From the NCBI RefSeq assembly GCF_003991355.1, contig NZ_RCSU01000003.1:496001-560000 (forward strand): a stretch of DNA of 64,000 nucleotides, read 5' to 3'. This document shows, in pieces, positions 25,848 to 35,219 of the stretch. Position 1 is the first letter of the stretch; each line of letters begins with the position of its first letter. Below the pieces are notes generated by a model. That model was not told where the DNA came from and searched no databases. It was given only the letters and a program-made list of their open reading frames with translations. The position numbers were made by a program, and so were the translations under genes. Source of the DNA: Pseudoflavitalea rhizosphaerae (GTDB lineage: Bacteria; Bacteroidota; Bacteroidia; Chitinophagales; Chitinophagaceae).

Positions 25848-26951
25848 ATGAAGAAAGATTTGATCTACCAGCTGGCACTCAGCAGCGTCCCCCATATCGG
25901 TTATGTTCATGCGAAAAATTTGATACAGCATTTTCATTCGGCTGAAGCGATCTTCAGGGCGCCGGTGCGCCTGCTTGAGAAAGTGGAAGGCATCGGAATG
26001 GCGAGGGCCAGAAGTATTGCAGGGTTCCGAAATTTTGCTGAAGCCGAACAAGAGATCCGTTTCCTGGAGAAATACCAGGTAACGCCAATCTTCCTCAATG
26101 ATACTGCTTATCCGAAAAGGTTATTGCAATGCTATGATCCGCCAACGTTGTTGTTTTACAAAGGCAAGGCGGATCTGGGTGCGCAAAGGATGGTGGCCGT
26201 AGTGGGTACACGCATCAGTTCGGGCTATGGCAAGAGGGTAACGGACGAATTGATCCGCGATCTGGCCGACAGTATGCCCGGCACCTGCATTGTGAGTGGG
26301 CTCGCTTTCGGGATCGATGCGGAGGCCCACAAGGCGGCGATGCGATACGGTCTGCCAACCATCGGCGTGCTGGCGCATGGGATGGGCACTATCTATCCGA
26401 AGGAACATGCAGGACTGGCGAAGGAGATGATGCAGCAGGGCGCGTTGCTAACGGAGTTCAGCAGCCGAAAACAGCCGGACAAACATCATTTTCCTACCCG
26501 CAACCGGATTGTGGCCGGTTGTTGCGATGCGGTGGTGGTGATCGAAACAGGCGTCAAAGGCGGCAGTATGATCACGGCGGAACTGGCCAATGGCTACAAC
26601 AGGGATGTTTTTGCCGTTCCCGGCCGGGTTTCCGATCCGCAAAGTGCAGGTTGCAATCAACTGATCAGGGAGAACAAAGCTGCATTGTTACAGTCTGCAG
26701 AAGACCTGATGCATTGGATGGGATGGAAGGCGGTGGAAAAGAAAAACGTGATGCAGCCCCGGCTTTTTCCGGAGCTCAATGCAACAGAGACGGTACTGGT
26801 AGAACTGCTGCGTACAAAAGATTCAGTTCATATGGAAGAGATCTGCGTCCACAGCGGATTTACACCCGGTACACTGGCAGGGGCCCTGCTGAACCTGGAA
26901 CTGCAGCAGGTGATAGAATCTTTGCCGGGAAAAATGTACAGGCTCCGGTAA
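25848..26951 (+). CDS. dprA: DNA-processing protein DprA
   Basis: Loads RecA on incoming single-stranded DNA during natural transformation. 367 residues: N-terminal helix-hairpin-helix/SAM-like region (SVPHIGYVHAKNLIQHF, KVEGIGMARARSI), the Rossmann-like DprA core (about 80-290) with VAVVGTRISSGYG, SGLAFGIDAEAHKAA, GTIYPKEH, FPTRNRIVAG, VIETGVKGGSMITAELA and VFAVPGR, and a C-terminal winged helix (about 310-367). The ATG sits in AGTCACATGA, the same ten bases as at the susC start and in the small RNA linkers; this may be chance. Confidence 0.97.
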   Translation: MKKDLIYQLALSSVPHIGYVHAKNLIQHFHSAEAIFRAPVRLLEKVEGIGMARARSIAGFRNFAEAEQEIRFLEKYQVTPIFLNDTAYPKRLLQCYDPPTLLFYKGKADLGAQRMVAVVGTRISSGYGKRVTDELIRDLADSMPGTCIVSGLAFGIDAEAHKAAMRYGLPTIGVLAHGMGTIYPKEHAGLAKEMMQQGALLTEFSSRKQPDKHHFPTRNRIVAGCCDAVVVIETGVKGGSMITAELANGYNRDVFAVPGRVSDPQSAGCNQLIRENKAALLQSAEDLMHWMGWKAVEKKNVMQPRLFPELNATETVLVELLRTKDSVHMEEICVHSGFTPGTLAGALLNLELQQVIESLPGKMYRLR

Positions 26952-27028
26952 CAATTTACCACCCGGAAAAGTTTTAATGGCCGAAAACCCGCTACCAGAC
27001 TGCATTTCGTGTGTTTAACAAAATTTCA

Positions 27029-27061
27029 TTTGGAGCATATGGTTTTGTCACCATACCTTTG
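27029..27061 (+). promoter_or_regulatory. guaB promoter
   Basis: TTTG (27029-27032), 21-nt spacer, TACCTTTG (27054-27061), 3 bp before the chosen guaB ATG at 27065. It lies inside the reading frame of the alternative start at 27011, which argues against that longer form. Confidence 0.7.
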
Positions 27062-27064
27062 CAC

Positions 27065-28567
27065 ATGGCAAGAATAAATAACGCTCCCGGAACAAAATCC
27101 CCCCAATCAGGTAAGTTTTTTGGCGATGGTTTAACGTTCGATGACGTTTTACTGGTACCCGCATACTCGCAGGTGCTTCCCAGAGATGTAAATATCTCAA
27201 CCCATCTCACCAAAAGTATCGTACTGAATATTCCCATGTTATCTGCGGCAATGGATACGGTCACTGAGGCCAATTTAGCTATTGCACTGGCCCGCGAAGG
27301 CGGTATCGGTATCCTCCACAAGAACATGAGCATTGAAAAGCAGGTTGAGCAGGTCCGTAAAGTGAAGCGTAGTGAAAGCGGTCTCATCATCGACCCCATC
27401 ACCCTTCACAAAGATGCCACCATCGGCGATGCCCTTCGCCTGATGAAAGACAATAAGATCGGCGGTATTCCCATCGTTGATAATGCAAACAAGCTCGTAG
27501 GTATCCTTACCAACCGCGATCTTCGTTTCGAAACTGATAGCAGGAAAAAGGTGGCCGAAGTAATGACCAGTGAAAACCTCATTACTGCTCCCGAAGGCAC
27601 CGACCTCAAAAAAGCAGAAAAGATCCTCAAAGGATATAAGATCGAGAAACTCCCCGTGATCCGCAAAGACGGCAGCCTCGCCGGACTGATCACGTACAGG
27701 GATATCCTCCAGTTGTCCAGCCACCCCAATGCAGTGAAAGACAGCTACGGCCGTCTGCTCGCCGGCGCAGCCCTCGGTATCACGGGCGACCTGCTTGACA
27801 GGGCTTCAGCCCTCCAGCAGATCGGTGTGGATGTGGTTTGCCTGGATAGCGCCCACGGTCATTCCAAAGGTGTGATCGATGCATTGAAAACACTGAAGAA
27901 GAATTTCAAAAAATTGCAGGTGATCGCCGGCAATGTTGGTACTGCCGCTGGTGCAGCCGCTCTCGCAGAGGCAGGCGCTGACGCTGTGAAAGTTGGTATC
28001 GGACCTGGATCCATCTGTACTACTCGTATCGTGGCAGGAGCCGGCGTTCCCCAGATCACTGCCGTGATGGAAGCCGCTTCCGTTCTTCACAAAAAAGGAA
28101 TTCCCCTGATTGCGGATGGTGGTATCCGTTATACCGGCGACATGGTGAAAGCCCTCGCAGCAGGCGCCAACCTGGTTATGATGGGCGGTGTGTTTGCAGG
28201 TACTGAAGAAAGCCCCGGAGAAACCATCATCTACGAAGGACGTAAATTCAAGCAATACCGCGGTATGGGTTCTATCAGCGCCATGAGCAAAGGCAGCGGC
28301 GACCGCTACTTCCAGGATGTAGAAGATGATATCAAGAAATTTGTACCGGAAGGGATCGAAGGCCGCGTAGCTTACAAAGGAAGCCTCAGCGAAATCGTTT
28401 ACCAGTATATAGGCGGGCTTCGTGCAGGGATGGGATATTGCGGCGCCAAAGATATCAAAGCGCTTCAACAGGCCCAGTTCATTCGCATCACCAATGCGGC
28501 TATGAAAGAAAGCCACGCACACGATATCGAGATCACCAGGGAAGCTCCGAACTACAGCAGAAGATAA
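27065..28567 (+). CDS. guaB: IMP dehydrogenase
   Basis: Oxidises IMP to XMP, the first committed step to GMP. About 500 residues from the ATG at 27065 (MARINNAPG); an upstream in-frame start at 27011 overlaps the promoter and is rejected. The TIM barrel ([23 protein letters not shown]; catalytic loop [15 protein letters not shown] with the active Cys; [23 protein letters not shown]) is interrupted by two CBS domains (about 100-210: [37 protein letters not shown]). The flap [10 protein letters not shown] and the C-terminus [15 protein letters not shown] are present. Followed within 30 bp by the DUF4105 gene. Confidence 0.98.
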   Translation: MARINNAPGTKSPQSGKFFGDGLTFDDVLLVPAYSQVLPRDVNISTHLTKSIVLNIPMLSAAMDTVTEANLAIALAREGGIGILHKNMSIEKQVEQVRKVKRSESGLIIDPITLHKDATIGDALRLMKDNKIGGIPIVDNANKLVGILTNRDLRFETDSRKKVAEVMTSENLITAPEGTDLKKAEKILKGYKIEKLPVIRKDGSLAGLITYRDILQLSSHPNAVKDSYGRLLAGAALGITGDLLDRASALQQIGVDVVCLDSAHGHSKGVIDALKTLKKNFKKLQVIAGNVGTAAGAAALAEAGADAVKVGIGPGSICTTRIVAGAGVPQITAVMEAASVLHKKGIPLIADGGIRYTGDMVKALAAGANLVMMGGVFAGTEESPGETIIYEGRKFKQYRGMGSISAMSKGSGDRYFQDVEDDIKKFVPEGIEGRVAYKGSLSEIVYQYIGGLRAGMGYCGAKDIKALQQAQFIRITNAAMKESHAHDIEITREAPNYSRR

Positions 28568-28594
28568 TCAGCCTCATCCCCGAAAACACTGTTC

Positions 28595-29767
28595 ATGAAA
28601 AATGCGCCGGTCCTACTGTTCGTCTTTGCCCTGCTTTGCTCAACAATCGTAAAAGCAAAAACCGGAACCGATTCCTCTGAATGCCACCTGCGCGTGAGCC
28701 TCCTCACCTGCAGCCCCGGCAATGAATTGTATTCCACATTCGGGCATACAGCCATCAGGGTGATAGACAGTGCCCACTCCCTGGACTATGTTTTCAACTA
28801 CGGAACTTTTGACGACAGAGACCCGCAGTTCTATACCAAATTCACTAAAGGGATCATGCTGTACGCATTGTCTGCATATCCCTTCAGTGATTTTGTGTAC
28901 GAATACAGCAGCGCAGGCAGAGGAGTGGTAGAACAGGAACTCCGGCTCACCTGCGAACATAAAAAAGCGCTTATCCATGCGCTGATGAGGAACAATACGG
29001 AAGACAACCGGTACTACAATTATTATTTCCACACTGATAACTGTACTACCCGCGCCCGTGACATGATCACAAAACATGCAGGCGATTCCGTTTCACTCGC
29101 CAATGTGCTGCCCGACAAAAAAATTACCTACCGTAATCTTATTCATCAATACCTCGATTCCTCCGGCATGCTCTGGAGCAAATTCGGGATCGATATCCTG
29201 CTCGGCGCTAACCTGGATGCAGCCGTCAACAATCAGGAGGCCATGTTCCTGCCGGACTACCTGATGAAAGGAATAGACAAAGCAACAGTGGATGGTCAAC
29301 CGCTCGTAAGCGCCACTAACACCATCCTTCCAGCAGCAGCCCTTTCCGGCGAATCCAAAACGGCGGTGGCGCCAGTGATGTGCTTCGCTATTCTTTTGCT
29401 CACCATCACCGCACTTTCCGTGATGAACAATGAAGGTTTGAACAAGATGCTCTACATCTTTGATGTGATCTTCTTTCTTTTCCTCGGCCTCCTGGGTACC
29501 CTTCTCCTCACCCTCTGGCTTATTCGCGTAGATGATGTTTGCAGGAACAATTACAATTTGCTTTGGGCAATTCCTACCCACCTGATCGCGGCATTAGCCT
29601 TGCTGTTCAATTCGCGGAGAACCTGGTTAAGAAGATATTTCCGTATCATCGCGATGCTTACCGGACTGGTGTTGGTTTCCTGGTTTTTCCTGCCCCAACA
29701 ACTCAATCCGGCCATCGCCCCGGTACTCGGTCTGATACTGGTTCGCTCCTTTTACAGAAGCAAATAA
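28595..29767 (+). CDS. DUF4105 (Lnb N-terminal-like) membrane protein
   Basis: 390 residues. Signal peptide (1-22), then a periplasmic Lnb N-terminal/DUF4105 domain (about 30-230) with the conserved FGHTAIRV and DNCTTRARDMI (putative catalytic His and Cys of a papain-like fold), followed by five hydrophobic segments (about 255-390: APVMCFAILLLTITAL, IFDVIFFLFLGLLGTLLLTLWLI, LLWAIPTHLIAALALLF and two more). Lnb-type proteins make lyso-form lipoproteins in some Firmicutes; whether that activity applies here is unknown. It begins 27 bp after guaB and may share its transcript; the hydrolase gene follows 11 bp later. Confidence 0.85.
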   Translation: MKNAPVLLFVFALLCSTIVKAKTGTDSSECHLRVSLLTCSPGNELYSTFGHTAIRVIDSAHSLDYVFNYGTFDDRDPQFYTKFTKGIMLYALSAYPFSDFVYEYSSAGRGVVEQELRLTCEHKKALIHALMRNNTEDNRYYNYYFHTDNCTTRARDMITKHAGDSVSLANVLPDKKITYRNLIHQYLDSSGMLWSKFGIDILLGANLDAAVNNQEAMFLPDYLMKGIDKATVDGQPLVSATNTILPAAALSGESKTAVAPVMCFAILLLTITALSVMNNEGLNKMLYIFDVIFFLFLGLLGTLLLTLWLIRVDDVCRNNYNLLWAIPTHLIAALALLFNSRRTWLRRYFRIIAMLTGLVLVSWFFLPQQLNPAIAPVLGLILVRSFYRSK

Positions 29768-29778
29768 AAACAACCCTT

Positions 29779-30600
29779 ATGTTCATCGAGAAAACCATCC
29801 AGATAGCGGACCAGCAATGGTATTACCGCAAAGCAGGCAAAGGCGCCGCCGTGGTGCTGGTGCACGGATTTGCCGAAGACAGCCAGGGATGGGCATTGCA
29901 GCAGGAATTCCTGCAGCAGTATTTCACGGTGATCGTTCCGGACCTTCCGGGCAGTGGTCATTCCACTGCAACAGGCACCGAATGGTCCATGGAAATGTTT
30001 GCCGATGGCATTCACGCCATTCTGGAAGAAGAACAGATCAATACCGCCATTATTATTGGTCATAGCATGGGAGGATATATCTCCCTGGCATTCGCTGAAA
30101 AATATCCGCAGCAACTTCTCGGCCTGGGCCTGTTTCATAGTACAGCCATGGCCGATAGTGAGGAGCGTAAGAATATCCGCAGGCGTGGCATCGAATTCAT
30201 CAAAGAGCATGGCGCTGCCAAATTCCTGGAACAGGCCACGCCCAATCTTTTTGCGGAAGGAACCAGACAGGAAAATCCGCAACTGGTGCAACAGATCACA
30301 GACAGGTATGAAGGTTTCAGTGCAGCATCACTGATCAGTTATTATGAAGCGATGATCCGCCGCCCGGACCGCACCGCCCTGTTACAGAATATCCCCCAAC
30401 CAGTCCTGTTCGTGATCGGTCAATACGATGCCACCATCCCTCCCGATGCCGTATTGCCACAGACCTATCTTCCCGGGTTTTCTTTTGTTGAGATCCTCAA
30501 TCATTCCGGCCATATGGGTATGCTGGAAGAAACTCCAAGGGCCAACCAGCTTCTTTACCGCTTTTGCGATGCCTGCCAGACAGTAGTTCCCGGTCACTGA
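29779..30600 (+). CDS. Alpha/beta hydrolase
   Basis: 273-residue cytoplasmic alpha/beta-fold hydrolase. Oxyanion region VLVHGFAEDSQGW, nucleophile elbow GHSMGGYISLAFAEKYP, acid residue region VIGQYDATIPP, and a C-terminal His in ILNHSGHMGMLEE complete the triad. The frame is open much further upstream (29539) but that part overlaps the DUF4105 gene, so the ATG at 29779 (MFIEKTIQIADQQWYY) is used. Substrate unknown. Confidence 0.9.
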   Translation: MFIEKTIQIADQQWYYRKAGKGAAVVLVHGFAEDSQGWALQQEFLQQYFTVIVPDLPGSGHSTATGTEWSMEMFADGIHAILEEEQINTAIIIGHSMGGYISLAFAEKYPQQLLGLGLFHSTAMADSEERKNIRRRGIEFIKEHGAAKFLEQATPNLFAEGTRQENPQLVQQITDRYEGFSAASLISYYEAMIRRPDRTALLQNIPQPVLFVIGQYDATIPPDAVLPQTYLPGFSFVEILNHSGHMGMLEETPRANQLLYRFCDACQTVVPGH

Positions 30601-30768
30601 ATTATCTGAGCTTCCTACCAACGATCCCCATATTTATATCGTATTAAATAATCGATCGCCAGCCTGAAAGGCTGGGCAGTTTGTTGTATATTCAATATCC
30701 CTTCTGCAACCACGGAAACAGTTTTCCGGCCAGCTGCTTTACTCCGGCCTGATCTTAATCGGAAGTAA

Positions 30769-33450
30769 ATGAAGAGAAAACTACTATGGACCGCTGTTCT
30801 GCTGATGACCTGTTACACTTCACTCCATGCTGCGCATATCAGGGGTGGGGAATTGTCGTACAAATTTATCAGTGCGGGAACCACTCCCAATACATCTATT
30901 TACGAGATCACGCTCAAACTTTATATCGACTGTAACCAGAACGCGCCCGGGCAACTGGAAACCGAAGTGCCCATCACCATTTTCAGGAGCGCCACCAATA
31001 CAGAAGACAGGACCCTGGTGGCTCCCATGAGCTTTGAAAATTTCATCCGGTACGATCCAAATTCCAATCCCTGTATTTCCAATGCCCCCACCGATGTTTG
31101 CTACAGGCTCCGGTACTTCACCACCCGGGTTACGCTGGCAAATATCCCCGGAGGTTACACGCTGGCCTGGCAGCGATGCTGCCGCATCAATGGGATCCGG
31201 AATGTATCCGCCCCCAGCGAAAGCTATGGCGTTACCTGCGTGGCCAATATTCCCGGCACCAATATAGATGGTGTTCCCGATGCATATAAAAATTCCAGTC
31301 CGCAATTCGATCCCCGCGACGCAGTGGCCATCTGCTACGGTTCTTATTTCACTTTCGATTTCTCCGCCATCGACTCCGATACCAATTCAGTAGGCAAGCT
31401 CTCAGACTCGCTGGTGTATTCACTTTGCGAAGCCTATAACGGTGGCGGACAAGGGAATTCCTGGCCCAATGTTCCCAATCCCAATCCGGCCAACAATCCC
31501 CCTTATTATCCGATCAGCTACAGCGGCAGCTACTCAGGCTCATCCCCCATGGGGCCCAATGCAACCATCGATCCTAAAACCGGTATACTCTCAGGCATCG
31601 CTCCGTCTGTGGAAGGACAATATGTGGTGAAAGCCTGTGTGAGCGAATACCGCAACAATGTACTCATCAATGTGCATCATAAAGAGATCCATCTCCGCGT
31701 ATCAGATTGCATTCCGCTGAGAGCAAGGCTGAAACCGGATTATTCCTATTGCGACGATTTCAATGTAACCTTCCGCAATGAACAGGTGAACCCCGCCGGC
31801 ACCATGTATATCTGGGACTATGGAGATGGTTCCAAACGTGATACCGTGTTTGCCGCCGATGGAATGGTCCGGCATCTTTACAACGCGCCCAACGATTATA
31901 CCATCAAGCTCAAAGTGGTCCTTGCCGGACAATGCTTCGATTCCACCACCACCATCGCCAAAGTATGGCCCGGCTTCAAACCAGCCTTCACCTGGCGCGG
32001 CTCCTGCATACTCAACCCGATACAGTTTGAAGACAGGACCACCACCGTTTACGGATCAGTAAGTAAGTGGCAATGGGATTTCGGAGATGAAACAAGCAGC
32101 AGCGATGCCAGCACACAAAAAAATCCCGCCTGGCGTTACTCCACAACAGGCTTCAAATCTGTCCGGCTGATAGTGGAAAGCGATAAAGGTTGTATCGATA
32201 CACTTGTTCAAAGCAATGTGGAAATAAAGGACAAACCAACCATCACACTCGCATTCAGGGACACGCTCATCTGCAGTAACAGGCCTGTGCAGGACACCTT
32301 GCAGCTGCAGGCAAGCGGCTTTGGTGTTTTCAGCTGGACGCCCACCACCGATTTGCTCTTTCCAAACTCCGGTACACCATTGGTGTTCCCCGACAAAACT
32401 ACCATCTACCGGGTATCATTGAACGAAAATGGCTGCATCAACACAGACAGCGTGAAAGTGCGAACGATTAGCTTCGTTACACTCGATGCCGGACCTGATA
32501 CCACCATCTGCCTCACCGATACCATTCAACTCCGGCCCCGATCAGACGGTCTCCGGTATACCTGGACTTCCACTCCTGCCAGCCCCATCGACGATGCCAA
32601 TGCCAGGAACCCACTGGTGAACCCAACTGGCAACACCAGCTACGAAGTATTTGCAGAAGTGGGTAAATGCAATACCACCGACAATTTGCGAGTAACCACA
32701 ATTCCTTACCCCACTTCCATTGCCGGCCCTGATACCACCATCTGTTATGCAGATACCATCCGATTGCATGGCTCCATGATCGGCGCCAGGCTCAACTGGT
32801 TGCCCATGAACACACTGAGCAATCCTTTTATCCTCTCACCATTTGCCTGGCCATTGCGCACTACCACTTATATACTGCGCGTTACAGATACTATCGGTTG
32901 CCCCAAACCGAAATTCGATTCCGTGACCGTTACTGTAAGATCTCAAATCCATGCTTTTGCAGGTAACGACACCAGTATCGTGATCAACCAGCCCCTGCGG
33001 CTTTCCGGAAGCGGCGCAGAATTCATAGAATGGTGGCCCTCGAATTTCCTGAGCACCACGCGCGGCTCCAATCCCGTTGCCCTGCTCTCTGATCATTACA
33101 CTTATTACATGCGCGCCTATACGGCAGAAGGTTGCTACGCTGATGATACCATCAATGTAAAAGTATTCAAAACCAAACCTGATGTGTTTGTGCCCAATGC
33201 ATTCCGGCCCGGAGGCACACAGAACAATTTGTTGCGGCCTATTCTGGCAGGCATCTCCAAACTAAGCTATTTCCAGGTCTACAACCGCTGGGGACAGCTC
33301 GTATTCCAAACCTCACAACCAGGTGCTGGCTGGGATGGCAGGATCGGCGGTAAACTGCAGGACCCGGGAACATTTGTTTGGATGGTGAAAGCAGAAGACT
33401 TCCTCGGACAGTGGATCATTAAAAAAGGGACCGCTGTTCTTATCCGGTAA
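30769..33450 (+). CDS. PKD-domain surface protein with type B T9SS sorting domain
   Basis: Large secreted protein, 893 residues. Signal peptide (MKRKLLWTAVLLMTCYTSLHA), an N-terminal region (about 22-310: AHIRGGELSYKFIS) shared by gliding-associated Bacteroidota proteins, PKD repeats (about 330-480, YIWDYGDGSKRDTVF, WQWDFGDETSSS), several beta-sandwich repeats with DAGPDTTICLTDTIQL-type signatures (about 480-790), and a C-terminal gliding-motility-type (CHU_C, type B) sorting domain (about 800-893: VPNAFRPGG...YFQVYNRWGQLVFQT...GTFVWMVKA). Export through the type IX system and attachment to the surface are expected from this tail. It is followed by a REP-like element. Confidence 0.92.
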   Translation: MKRKLLWTAVLLMTCYTSLHAAHIRGGELSYKFISAGTTPNTSIYEITLKLYIDCNQNAPGQLETEVPITIFRSATNTEDRTLVAPMSFENFIRYDPNSNPCISNAPTDVCYRLRYFTTRVTLANIPGGYTLAWQRCCRINGIRNVSAPSESYGVTCVANIPGTNIDGVPDAYKNSSPQFDPRDAVAICYGSYFTFDFSAIDSDTNSVGKLSDSLVYSLCEAYNGGGQGNSWPNVPNPNPANNPPYYPISYSGSYSGSSPMGPNATIDPKTGILSGIAPSVEGQYVVKACVSEYRNNVLINVHHKEIHLRVSDCIPLRARLKPDYSYCDDFNVTFRNEQVNPAGTMYIWDYGDGSKRDTVFAADGMVRHLYNAPNDYTIKLKVVLAGQCFDSTTTIAKVWPGFKPAFTWRGSCILNPIQFEDRTTTVYGSVSKWQWDFGDETSSSDASTQKNPAWRYSTTGFKSVRLIVESDKGCIDTLVQSNVEIKDKPTITLAFRDTLICSNRPVQDTLQLQASGFGVFSWTPTTDLLFPNSGTPLVFPDKTTIYRVSLNENGCINTDSVKVRTISFVTLDAGPDTTICLTDTIQLRPRSDGLRYTWTSTPASPIDDANARNPLVNPTGNTSYEVFAEVGKCNTTDNLRVTTIPYPTSIAGPDTTICYADTIRLHGSMIGARLNWLPMNTLSNPFILSPFAWPLRTTTYILRVTDTIGCPKPKFDSVTVTVRSQIHAFAGNDTSIVINQPLRLSGSGAEFIEWWPSNFLSTTRGSNPVALLSDHYTYYMRAYTAEGCYADDTINVKVFKTKPDVFVPNAFRPGGTQNNLLRPILAGISKLSYFQVYNRWGQLVFQTSQPGAGWDGRIGGKLQDPGTFVWMVKAEDFLGQWIIKKGTAVLIR

Positions 33451-33470
33451 TGAATTGGCGCAGCGTGTGG

Positions 33471-33576
33471 GCAGTCGCTCGCCTCTGGCGAGTGATTTTT
33501 GTTTAGTCGCCTCCGGCGACGCGGTGTTCGCCGGAGGCGAACAAATACAGGTCACTCGCCAGAGGCGAGCGACTGC
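33471..33576. repeat. REP-like palindromic element, copy 1 (complete)
   Basis: Outer arms 33471-33495 and 33552-33576 are perfect 25-bp reverse complements; inside lie two smaller palindromes, GTCGCCTCCGGCGAC (33506-33520) and GTTCGCCGGAGGCGAAC (33526-33542). It lies 20 bp after the stop codon of the PKD protein. Related copies: 35120-35191, 50710-50816, 61828-61878. Confidence 0.9.
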
Positions 33577-33671
33577 CAACTCTCCGCCCTTTTTAGTCGC
33601 CCCACACACACTCCGACCTTCTTGCTAACACTCCGATTTTCTTTAGATTGCAGCCACAAAAAAATTCCATC

Positions 33672-34433
33672 ATGCCACAAACAGTATTGATCACCGGAGC
33701 TACCTCAGGATTCGGAAAAGCATTTGCCTCCAAGTTTGCAGCCAATGGATACAGGCTGATCATTACAGGCCGCAGGGAAGACAGGCTTGAAGCCATCAGG
33801 AATGAACTGCAATCAACATACGGAACAAGCGTGCATACCCTGCATTTCGATGTACAGGACCGCGCCGCCACTTTCCAGGCCATCGGATCGCTACCCGCTG
33901 AATGGCAACAGATCGATGTACTGATCAACAATGCAGGATTGGCGCTGGGCCGCGATTTTGTTGATGAAGCCAATCTTGACGACTGGGAAACCATGATCGA
34001 TACCAACCTGAAAGGGCTCATGTATGTGAGCAAAGCCGTACTTCCCTTCATGATCAGGAACAAGAAAGGACAAATCATCAATATCGGCTCCACCGCAGCA
34101 AAAGAAGTGTATGAAAGAGGAAACGCCTACTGCGCCACCAAATCCGCTGTTGAAGCCATTTCCAAAGGAATGAGGATCGATCTTTTGCGTCATGGCATCA
34201 AGGTTACCGCCATTCACCCAGGCGCCGCCGAGACGGAATTCTCCGTTGTCCGCTTCAAAGGCGATGCCTCACAGGCCTCCAAAGTGTACGATGGATTCCA
34301 GCCTCTCAGTGCAGAAGATGTGGCAGATGTGGCGTTTTTTACCACCACCCTTCCCCAACATGTTTGCATCAACGACCTGGTTTTAACCTGTACCGCCCAG
34401 GCTAACTCAATATATTTCTACAAACAAGGATAA
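33672..34433 (+). CDS. Short-chain dehydrogenase/reductase
   Basis: NAD(P)-dependent oxidoreductase of the classical SDR family, 253 residues. TGATSGFG (8-15) is the cofactor loop, followed by ITGRREDRLE, NNAG, the catalytic Ser in INIGSTAAKEVY, and Y-x3-K in AYCATKSAV; the C-terminal HPGAAETEFS is also typical. Close to the serine/3-hydroxy-acid dehydrogenase (YdfG-like) group, but the substrate cannot be fixed. ATG at 33672 is preferred to the TTG at 33648. Confidence 0.92.
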   Translation: MPQTVLITGATSGFGKAFASKFAANGYRLIITGRREDRLEAIRNELQSTYGTSVHTLHFDVQDRAATFQAIGSLPAEWQQIDVLINNAGLALGRDFVDEANLDDWETMIDTNLKGLMYVSKAVLPFMIRNKKGQIINIGSTAAKEVYERGNAYCATKSAVEAISKGMRIDLLRHGIKVTAIHPGAAETEFSVVRFKGDASQASKVYDGFQPLSAEDVADVAFFTTTLPQHVCINDLVLTCTAQANSIYFYKQG

Positions 34434-34475
34434 TACATAGAAACATTTAATTTTATATGAAAATTTCCCAGAACG

Positions 34476-34506
34476 TTTGGCAAAGTATTTGAATTGATTA
34501 ATTTTG
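34476..34506 (+). promoter_or_regulatory. Consensus Bacteroidota promoter
   Basis: TTTG (34476-34479), 19-nt spacer, TAATTTTG (34499-34506): a full match to the TTTG/TAnnTTTG consensus. The next gene starts at 34550, giving a leader of about 37 nt. Confidence 0.75.
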
Positions 34507-34549
34507 AAGAAGTTCCTTAATCCAAGTTCCGTCCAAAAAACCATACCGT

Positions 34550-35053
34550 ATGTTCAAGACCCTGTTGAAATTCATTTCCGGCGCCATGCTGTGGCTAGCT
34601 GTTGGCGTTCAACCATCACAGGCGCAGGATATGATCAGACAACAAAGCTGTGATATCAGCGGCTATACTTCAGCGATAGATTCCATCAAACAATATTATG
34701 GTGAACGCGGCTTCAGCCTTCTTCGTGAGGCCAGCATGACCATGGAAAGCGAATACGAAATGCCTATCATCATGCCCATGACACAAGGCACCTGGTACCA
34801 GTTCGTTTTTATCGGTGATCCCAGCTCCAGGTTGTACGAAGTAAGAATGTATGATTACAATGAAAAGGAAGTGATCTTCAAACAGAACAGGTGGGGCGAT
34901 GTGGATGGCAATATCATCAACTTCGATTATGTTCCCAGGTTCTCGGAAATGCACATGATCAAACCGGTGCAGGTGAACAAAAAGAAAAAGAAACTCTGTG
35001 GCTATGTAATGTTGTTCAAGCGCACAGCTCCTCCCGGAACAGAAAAGAAATAA
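34550..35053 (+). CDS. Secreted protein of unknown function
   Basis: 167-residue exported protein with a signal peptide ending in QPSQAQ (about residue 26). The mature part has acidic and aromatic character (QQSCDISGYTSAIDSIKQYYGERGFSLLREASMTMESEYEMP) and a Lys-rich C-terminus (VQVNKKKKKLCGYVMLFKR) with two cysteines overall. I do not recognise a family. It has a consensus promoter upstream and a clean terminator hairpin behind it, so it forms a single-gene unit and is likely well expressed. Convergent with sprA. Confidence 0.8.
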   Translation: MFKTLLKFISGAMLWLAVGVQPSQAQDMIRQQSCDISGYTSAIDSIKQYYGERGFSLLREASMTMESEYEMPIIMPMTQGTWYQFVFIGDPSSRLYEVRMYDYNEKEVIFKQNRWGDVDGNIINFDYVPRFSEMHMIKPVQVNKKKKKLCGYVMLFKRTAPPGTEKK

Positions 35054-35075
35054 TTTCTTCCCATCTTTTTATTGT

Positions 35076-35101
35076 GGGCCGGCTAAAATGTCGGCCCTTT
35101 T
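35076..35101 (+). terminator. Terminator of the secreted-protein gene
   Basis: Perfect 6-bp GC stem GGGCCG/CGGCCC with a 10-nt loop followed by TTTTG, 22 bp after the stop codon at 35053. Confidence 0.8.
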
Positions 35102-35119
35102 GTTTATCGGGGAGTAGTC

Positions 35120-35191
35120 GTTCGCCTGCGGCGAACACCGCGTCGCCGGAGGCGACTAAATATAAGTCACTCGCCGGAGGCGAGCGACTGC
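35120..35191. repeat. REP-like palindromic element, copy 2
   Basis: Contains GTTCGCCTGCGGCGAAC (35120-35136), GTCGCCGGAGGCGAC (35142-35156) and the 25-bp outer arm at 35167-35191. The first outer arm of copy 1 is missing. It lies between convergent stop codons (35053 and 35220). Confidence 0.9.
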
Positions 35192-35219
35192 CAGCTCACT
35201 GACATTTTTAATCACTTAC

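Noticed and set aside
27806-28522. A 238-codon minus-strand frame
   Set aside because: Shadow of guaB.
33471-33576. CRISPR-like repeat pattern
   Set aside because: The units are nested palindromes of different length without regular spacers, and no cas gene is present.
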